Assembly: GCA_020026215.1 (NCBI GenBank) | Contig: JAHHQT010000061.1 | Coordinates: 1 to 11,490 of the forward strand | Origin: Muribaculaceae bacterium | GTDB lineage: Bacteria > Bacteroidota > Bacteroidia > Bacteroidales > Muribaculaceae | DNA length: 11,490 nt | Direction: 5' to 3' | Part shown: positions 7,292 to 11,490 of the stretch, one piece after another | How the letters are laid out: each line of letters begins with the position of its first letter | How positions within the stretch are numbered: the stretch's first letter is position 1 | Program-made: the position numbers and the translations under genes | Notes under the pieces: generated by a model | Seen by the model: only the letters and a program-made list of their open reading frames with translations | What the model was told of the DNA's origin: nothing | Database searches by the model: none

Positions 7292-7338
7292 GTTGCAAAG
7301 ATATGCATCTTTTACAAGATCACAATATCTTTCGCAAC
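7292..7338 (-). terminator. Long nested hairpin after the plug gene, possible 3' end of the ung-plug mRNA
   Basis: Arms 7292-7304 and 7325-7338 pair over 13 bp with one bulged base. Inside, 7307-7311 pairs with 7316-7320 around a 4-nt loop that reads GTAA on the minus strand, a GNRA tetraloop. The structure starts 33 nt after the plug-gene stop and is followed on the minus strand by GTGTTTTTC, a short T run three bases after the stem. This suggests a terminator or 3' stabilising stem of the ung-plug transcript. The T run is weak, so the role is inferred. Confidence 0.5.
7296..7326 (-). promoter_or_regulatory. Putative promoter of the small RNA: ATTG, 19 nt, TATCTTTG
   Basis: On the minus strand a TATCTTTG -7 box (7303-7296) is preceded, after a 19-nt spacer, by ATTG (7326-7323), close to the TTTG -33 consensus of Bacteroidota sigma-ABfr promoters and within the usual spacing. 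It is among the best two-box matches in the window. The -7 box lies inside one arm of the large hairpin at 7292-7338. Confidence 0.6.
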
Positions 7339-7370
7339 AAAAATGTTACATATTAATATTATTTAACATA

Positions 7371-8633
7371 CTATTTACCAGAATAGATAATATTATAGCC
7401 GATTAATCGATCATATCTATCAGTACGCTGTCTTGTATAGACAAAAACTTGGTATTCATTGATAGTTTGATAAAAATCGCCTTCAATGGTTTCTGTTATA
7501 TATTTATTCTGATTTTTAGGTTTCCACAAGTACTGATAGTTATAAACTCCCTGCTTCAACCTCATGTCTAATTCATAACATTGAGTATTATGATTGTATT
7601 TCATTAAATTGCCAGGTTCAAAATTATGCTGAGTAAATTCCCCATCCACATATACACTACCCTCTTGTATCTCAGGCATAGCCAAGGCAAAATGCACATA
7701 CATATAGTCTGCCTCTGTATTCGAATCGTATGCATCACTTTGCCTGATAACATATTTACCATATTGTGTACGATCATAAATATAAGATTCGTATGAACGA
7801 GGTTCATCTGTCTTTAGGACCACATGATAAAATGGATTGTTATAAATGTATTTTTCAATACCGATACCATTATATCTGGTATTGACCATCTCAAAACGTC
7901 GGAATTCATTTCCTGCTTTGAATATCAATTCAGGATTGTGTTCAAAATAAATTTTATCTCCTGCTACTCGCTGTGGATGACTGACCATTTTGGCAATATC
8001 ATATCTCGAATTCTGAACCACCACAACTTTTAAATCGGCATAAGGATTCTCAATACGATAGTCACGATTGTCAATAGCTACCGATATTTGTTGATGTTGA
8101 GAATTGTAGTCCACATCAGTTCTTGATGTAATTTCAGGATACACTTTTACTTTTTTGTCAACGACTGAAAAACGCGCTTGCAAGCAAACATTTTCAGGTT
8201 CACCCTCCGGATAAACCTTAAGCAGATAATTACCTGAAAGAGTCAGGCGCATATCTTCATTAGGCACATTCAGCTCATAATGTACAAACTGTGTAAACGT
8301 TGCCGACGACAAGCTATAATTGTCTATTTCATCCTCGTTGAAACCTTCAATATATTCAGAGTCCAAGATCTGAGAAGGTTTCCAGTCAGCATCACAATGT
8401 ACCAACGCATATCTTAAATAATTGACATCCGGCACTAATTGATCAAAAGCAACCGTTATTCTATCCTTGCCATATAAATCTATGATAGCAGGCGAAAATT
8501 CATTTCCTTCAATATGAATTTTCAAAGACTTGAACGTATGGTCAAAAATCATAGTGTTTGTATTGGTTTCAGCAGAGACCAATGAACAGTACTGAATACA
8601 AGCTAATGTCAATAGCAATTTAAGAAGCTTCAT
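7371..8633 (-). CDS. Type IX secretion plug-family protein (formerly DUF5103)
   Basis: A 420-residue exported protein. A signal peptide is clear: MKLLKLLLTLACIQYCSLVSA, with likely signal peptidase I cleavage after A21. The first domain (about 28-155) carries the family's pattern: LRYALVHCDADWKPS at 73-87, SEYIEGFNEDEIDNYSLS at 92-109, VHYELNVPNED at 117-127 and LSGNYLLKVYPEG at 132-144. The rest is beta-rich, tyrosine-rich and ends in an immunoglobulin-like or carbohydrate-module-like region (about 320-415). In Flavobacterium johnsoniae the Plug protein blocks the periplasmic side of the SprA translocon when no substrate is bound. No other type IX gene is in the window, and this family also occurs in species with few other T9SS genes, so a role in secretion here is inferred. 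The start lies 2 nt after the ung stop, so the pair is probably one operon. Confidence 0.88.
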   Translation of the reverse strand: MKLLKLLLTLACIQYCSLVSAETNTNTMIFDHTFKSLKIHIEGNEFSPAIIDLYGKDRITVAFDQLVPDVNYLRYALVHCDADWKPSQILDSEYIEGFNEDEIDNYSLSSATFTQFVHYELNVPNEDMRLTLSGNYLLKVYPEGEPENVCLQARFSVVDKKVKVYPEITSRTDVDYNSQHQQISVAIDNRDYRIENPYADLKVVVVQNSRYDIAKMVSHPQRVAGDKIYFEHNPELIFKAGNEFRRFEMVNTRYNGIGIEKYIYNNPFYHVVLKTDEPRSYESYIYDRTQYGKYVIRQSDAYDSNTEADYMYVHFALAMPEIQEGSVYVDGEFTQHNFEPGNLMKYNHNTQCYELDMRLKQGVYNYQYLWKPKNQNKYITETIEGDFYQTINEYQVFVYTRQRTDRYDRLIGYNIIYSGK

Positions 8634-8635
8634 TT

Positions 8636-9298
8636 TTACCAGACAATAGGTTGTTTACCATGTGAAACCAGATAAGAGTTGGCTAAAGAGAAATGATGAT
8701 TTCCCAAAAATCCACGATGTGCAGACAATGGAGATGGGTGTGGAGAAGTCAATACCAAATGCTTGTGCTTATCAATCACAGCGCCCTTTTTAATAGCATA
8801 TGAACCCCACAAAAGGAAGACCACATTCTCTCTTTTTTCGGCGAGCAATTCAATCACTTTGTCCGTAAACTGTTCCCATCCATGCCCTTGGTGAGAACCT
8901 GCGAAATGCGCACGAACCGTAAGTGTTGAGTTAAGTAATAATACACCTTGCTTTGCCCAACGTGACAAATCCCCATCTTGTGGAATTTCCGTTCCAATAT
9001 CATCTTTAATTTCCTTAAATATATTAAGTAATGATGGAGGAAACTTAACTCCCTTATTTACAGAAAAACACAATCCGTTTGCCTGATTAACATCGTGATA
9101 AGGATCTTGACCTAAAATAACGACTTTAACTTGGTCAAAAGGCGTTGCTTTAAAGGCCTCAAAAATCTTCCCGCCAGGAGGGAAAATTGTAGTTGTTCTA
9201 TATTCTGAATGGATGAAATTCACCAAGTTCTTAAAGTAGTCCTTTTCAAACTCCGGCTGTAATATTTTCTTCCAACTTTCCTCGATTCTTACTTCCAT
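8636..9298 (-). CDS. ung: Uracil-DNA glycosylase, family 1
   Basis: Ung removes uracil from DNA, from cytosine deamination or dUMP misincorporation, by cleaving the N-glycosidic bond, the first step of base-excision repair. All family 1 motifs are present: the water-activating loop GQDPYH at 63-68 with D65; GLCFSV at 75-80 with F78 stacking on the base; the PPSLLNIFKEI segment at 87-97; LLLNSTLTV at 120-128 with the uracil-specific asparagine N123; and the HPSPLSAHRGF loop at 187-197 with H187. At 220 residues it is the normal bacterial length, with no N-terminal extension. It starts at the only sensible ATG, 21 nt from a TAGTTTTG box. It is followed after 2 nt by the plug-family gene; no functional link between repair and secretion is known to me, so the pairing may be simple cotranscription. 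Confidence 0.98.
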   Translation of the reverse strand: MEVRIEESWKKILQPEFEKDYFKNLVNFIHSEYRTTTIFPPGGKIFEAFKATPFDQVKVVILGQDPYHDVNQANGLCFSVNKGVKFPPSLLNIFKEIKDDIGTEIPQDGDLSRWAKQGVLLLNSTLTVRAHFAGSHQGHGWEQFTDKVIELLAEKRENVVFLLWGSYAIKKGAVIDKHKHLVLTSPHPSPLSAHRGFLGNHHFSLANSYLVSHGKQPIVW

Positions 9299-9314
9299 AT
9301 TTGTCTGTTTATGT

Positions 9315-9346
9315 TTTGCAAAACTAACAATTCTTTATTATTTTTG
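9315..9346 (+). promoter_or_regulatory. Promoter of tRNA-Arg(CCG): TTTG, 20 nt, TATTTTTG
   Basis: A perfect -33 TTTG (9315-9318) and a perfect -7 TATTTTTG (9339-9346) are separated by 20 nt, the standard Bacteroidota spacing. The tRNA starts 21 nt after the -7 box, leaving a short 5' leader for RNase P. This is the best promoter match in the window. Confidence 0.7.
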
Positions 9347-9350
9347 CCAA
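9319..9350 (-). promoter_or_regulatory. Putative promoter of ung-plug: TTGG, 20 nt, TAGTTTTG
   Basis: On the minus strand TAGTTTTG (9326-9319) fits TAnnTTTG and lies 20 nt from the ung ATG. A TTGG (9350-9347) sits 20 nt upstream as a degenerate -33. The -7 box abuts the -33 of the plus-strand tRNA promoter within the palindrome GTTTTGCAAAAC (9313-9324). Confidence 0.5.
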
Positions 9351-9367
9351 GCTTTTGCAAAAATTTT

Positions 9368-9439
9368 GCGCCCATAGTTCAATGGATAGAATACCGGATT
9401 CCGGTTCCGACGATTGGGGTTCGACTCCCCATGGGCGTA
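9368..9439 (+). tRNA. tRNA-Arg (anticodon CCG, reads CGG)
   Basis: A full 72-nt cloverleaf folds by eye. Acceptor arms are 9368-9374 and 9432-9438 (GCGCCCA with TGGGCGT, first pair G-U). The D-stem is GTTC/GAAT with GG and then A in the loop (A20 is an arginine identity base). The anticodon loop is TTCCGGT with CCG at 9401-9403 and U33 in front. The variable region is 4 nt, and the T-arm is TGGGG-TTCGACT-CCCCA. The discriminator base is A, and CCA is not encoded, so it must be added after transcription. One flaw: positions 27-43 form a C-A mismatch at the base of the anticodon stem. It lies between ung and glnS with its own promoter; I see no intrinsic terminator directly after it. Confidence 0.95.
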
Positions 9440-9526
9440 CAATTTATCCAACTTTTACACCGATAAAAACCTTAATACATATTACCTTTTTAGCTAATAT
9501 ATTAAAGAGAAAATCAAAAAAAGTTG

Positions 9527-9534
9527 TACCTTTG
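9527..9534 (+). promoter_or_regulatory. glnS: Putative -7 box (TACCTTTG) of glnS
   Basis: TACCTTTG matches TAnnTTTG and lies 44 nt before the glnS ATG. No TTTG-like -33 is present at 19-21 nt. Read-through from the tRNA-Arg promoter could also supply glnS, since no terminator is seen between them. Confidence 0.45.
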
Positions 9535-9578
9535 CAAGGTTATATTAACATCGAAAGTAATAAAAAATATTTAATATT

Positions 9579-11288
9579 ATGTCAGAAAGCGAAAACAAAG
9601 AAACCGCAACCGAAAAGACAAGCGGATTAAACTTTGTAGAACAGCTTGTAGCTGAAGATTTGAGACAAGGTAAAAATGGTGGACGATTGAATACTCGATT
9701 TCCACCCGAACCAAACGGATACCTACACATCGGCCACGCAAAGGCTATTTGCATGGACTTTGGTGTTGCTGAAAAATTTGGCGGTACTTGTAATCTTCGT
9801 TTTGATGATACAAACCCTGTAAAAGAAGACGTTGAATACGTTGATTCCATCAGAGAAGACATCAAATGGTTAGGCTATGATTGGGGAAATCGTGAATACT
9901 ATGCTTCAGACTACTTTCCACAACTTTTTGATTTAGCCATCAGATTGATCAAAGAAGGAAAAGCATACGTTGATGAACAAACTGCAGAACAAATTGCAGA
10001 ACAAAAAGGAACGCCAACAACTCCAGGAACAGAAAGTCCTTTCAGAAACCGTTCAGTGGAAGAAAACCTTGACTTGTTCAACAGAATGAATGCTGGCGAG
10101 TTTGAAGAAGGAAGCATGGTGCTTAGAGCAAAAATCGACATGGCCTCTTCAAATATGCACTTCCGTGACCCGATTATGTATCGTATTATCAAACACCCGC
10201 ATCACCGCACAGGTGACAAATGGAAAGTTTATCCGATGTACGACTTTGCTCACGGACAATCTGACTACTTCGAAGGCGTAACACACTCTATTTGTACATT
10301 GGAATTCGTTCCTCACAGACCTCTTTACGAATATTTCGTGAAAGAATTGGCTGATGAATCTCACTGCCCTCGACAAATAGAATTCAACCGTTTGAATCTG
10401 ACATATACAGTTTTAAGTAAACGTAAATTACTTCAATTGGTAAAAGAAGGTTTGGTTGATGGCTGGAATGACCCTCGTATGCCGACTATTTCGGGTTTGC
10501 GTCGTCGTGGTTACACTCCTGAATCCATCAAGTCATTCATTAACCGTATCGGTTATACTAAATTCGAAGCAATCAACGATATTTCATTGCTTGAATTCAG
10601 CATCCGTGAAGATTTGAACAAGAGAGCGACTCGTGTATCAGCTGTTATCAATCCTGTCAAGGTAGTTATCACCAACTTCCCAGAAGACAAGGTTGAAGAA
10701 ATGAATATGGAAAATAATCCAGAAGAAGAAAACAGCGGAACACACGTTATTCCTTTCACTCGCGAAATTTATATCGAACGCGACGACTTCATGGAAAATC
10801 CTCCTAAGAAGTTCTTCCGTATGACACCAGGTAAAGAAGTTCGTTTAAAATCGGCTTACATTGTTATGTGTACAGGTTGTAAGAAAGACGAAGAAGGAAA
10901 TGTTACTGAAATTTATTGCGAATACGACCCTGAGACTAAGAGCGGAATGCCTGGCAGCATGAGAAAAGTAAAAGGTACTTTGCACTGGGTTTCTGCAAGC
11001 CACTGCGTAGATGCAGAAGTTAGATTGTATGACAGATTGTTCAATGTCGAAAACGCATCTGAAGTTAAAGACCGCGATTTCCACGAACTATTGAATCCAG
11101 ATTCAATCAAAGTTGTATCAAATGCTAAAATCGAGCCTTATCTTGCTGAAAACGCAAAACCGCTTGAGCACTTCCAATTCCAAAGAATCGGATATTTCAC
11201 ACCAGACTCAAAAGACTCTAAACCAGGACATTTGGTATTTAACAGGACCATTACTCTAAAAGACAGCTGGCAAAAAATTAACAAATAA
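9579..11288 (+). CDS. glnS: Glutaminyl-tRNA synthetase
   Basis: GlnRS is a cytosolic class Ia synthetase that activates glutamine with ATP and attaches it to tRNA-Gln. At 569 residues it is near the 550-580 typical of the family. The catalytic Rossmann core holds RFPPEPNGYLHIGHAKAI (40-57), with the HIGH signature at 50-53, and VLSKRKL at 278-284 as the KMSKS-type loop. GlnRS rather than GluRS is shown by DYFEGVTHSICTLEF (229-243) and GWNDPRMPTISGLRRRG (296-312). The beta-barrel anticodon-binding half (about 350-560) is complete. The start at 9579 leaves about 25 extra residues rich in glutamate and lysine before the conserved core; no Shine-Dalgarno is seen, only an A/T-rich leader, as usual in Bacteroidota. 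It follows tRNA-Arg(CCG) and ends in a strong terminator. Identification is firm. Confidence 0.98.
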   Translation: MSESENKETATEKTSGLNFVEQLVAEDLRQGKNGGRLNTRFPPEPNGYLHIGHAKAICMDFGVAEKFGGTCNLRFDDTNPVKEDVEYVDSIREDIKWLGYDWGNREYYASDYFPQLFDLAIRLIKEGKAYVDEQTAEQIAEQKGTPTTPGTESPFRNRSVEENLDLFNRMNAGEFEEGSMVLRAKIDMASSNMHFRDPIMYRIIKHPHHRTGDKWKVYPMYDFAHGQSDYFEGVTHSICTLEFVPHRPLYEYFVKELADESHCPRQIEFNRLNLTYTVLSKRKLLQLVKEGLVDGWNDPRMPTISGLRRRGYTPESIKSFINRIGYTKFEAINDISLLEFSIREDLNKRATRVSAVINPVKVVITNFPEDKVEEMNMENNPEEENSGTHVIPFTREIYIERDDFMENPPKKFFRMTPGKEVRLKSAYIVMCTGCKKDEEGNVTEIYCEYDPETKSGMPGSMRKVKGTLHWVSASHCVDAEVRLYDRLFNVENASEVKDRDFHELLNPDSIKVVSNAKIEPYLAENAKPLEHFQFQRIGYFTPDSKDSKPGHLVFNRTITLKDSWQKINK

Positions 11289-11304
11289 TTTTTTAACAAA
11301 ATAG

Positions 11305-11341
11305 AAAAATGGTTGCAAGATAAATTTTGCAACCATTTTTT
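11305..11341 (+). terminator. Intrinsic terminator of glnS
   Basis: A perfect 14-bp stem (11305-11318 with 11328-11341 or one base earlier, core ATGGTTGCAA) closes a short AT-rich loop and ends in a run of six T on the plus strand, 17 nt after the glnS stop. The mirrored A run at the 5' side means it could also stop transcripts arriving from the right. Confidence 0.9.
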
Positions 11342-11436
11342 GTGTTTCACATTAAACAAATTTGTGTCACGAATGTTATTAAATTATGAATTCAAATATT
11401 AAAAATGAATAATTCAGATATTTGAAAAATTATTTG

Positions 11437-11444
11437 TAACTTTG
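11437..11444 (+). promoter_or_regulatory. Putative -7 box (TAACTTTG) for a gene beyond the right edge
   Basis: TAACTTTG is an exact TAnnTTTG match in the 200-bp non-coding tail after glnS. An ATG at 11486-11488 might be the start of the next gene, but only five bases of frame are visible. A 9-bp inverted repeat (11391-11399 and 11418-11426) lies just upstream. No standard -33 is found. Apart from this and the glnS terminator, I see nothing in 11342-11490. Confidence 0.4.
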
Positions 11445-11490
11445 CAAATTATTGCGTAATATTTCAAAAATACTTTACATAGTAAATGAG

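Noticed and set aside
7281..7406. Plus-strand 41-codon frame beginning MKNTLQRYASF
   Set aside because: It is antisense to the minus-strand promoter, the hairpin and the 3' end of the plug gene, has no promoter or family signal, and is probably a by-product of the conserved minus-strand element.
9394..9404. CCGGATTCCGG inverted repeat as a possible site or repeat element
   Set aside because: It is internal to the tRNA anticodon arm and is explained by the cloverleaf.
9355..9630. Plus-strand 91-codon frame
   Set aside because: It reads straight through tRNA-Arg(CCG) and the glnS leader and overlaps the glnS start in another frame.
11338..11371. Imperfect direct repeat TTTGTGTTTCAC / TTTGTGTCAC after glnS
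   Set aside because: Only two short, unequal copies, one of them overlapping the terminator T run; no sign of an array or insertion site.

Overview
The window looks like chromosomal DNA of a Bacteroidota member, most likely order Bacteroidales. It is AT-rich. Coding starts have no recognisable Shine-Dalgarno sequence. At least seven sites match the Bacteroidota -7 promoter box TAnnTTTG. It also carries a type IX secretion plug-family protein, a family confined to this phylum. I see no mobile element, CRISPR array or phage gene.

Left arm (1-3706, minus strand): a tightly packed unit transcribed leftward. It has two GT-A family 2 glycosyltransferases, one GT-B glycosyltransferase and ispE, which runs off the left edge. 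Two ATGA overlaps and a 6-nt gap suggest one mRNA, starting in the 76-bp divergent region shared with dnaB. dnaB (3783-5330, plus) ends in a strong hairpin terminator, where it converges on radC.

Middle (5384-7370, minus): radC sits 1 nt behind a membrane-anchored family 2 glycosyltransferase. The 273-bp gap upstream of that gene is the most interesting non-coding stretch. On the minus strand it carries, in order, a long hairpin with a GNRA loop, a Bacteroidota-type promoter embedded in that hairpin, a roughly 65-nt transcribed segment ending in a GAGA-loop hairpin with eight U, and a second -7 box in front of the glycosyltransferase gene. I read this as a small RNA or attenuating leader.

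Right arm: ung and the T9SS plug-family gene form a minus-strand pair (8636-9298 and 7371-8633) 2 nt apart. ung diverges from a tRNA-Arg(CCG) gene (9368-9439), and the two promoters meet in a 12-bp palindrome. glnS follows (9579-11288, plus) with its own -7 box and an intrinsic terminator. The last 150 bp hold another promoter-like region with a 9-bp inverted repeat, probably serving a gene beyond the right edge.

Most genes are housekeeping: isoprenoid synthesis, replication, DNA repair, translation. The variable part is the glycosyltransferase trio between ispE and dnaB. Its genes lack an obvious polysaccharide locus (no flippase, polymerase or sugar-nucleotide genes in view), so its product cannot be named from this window.
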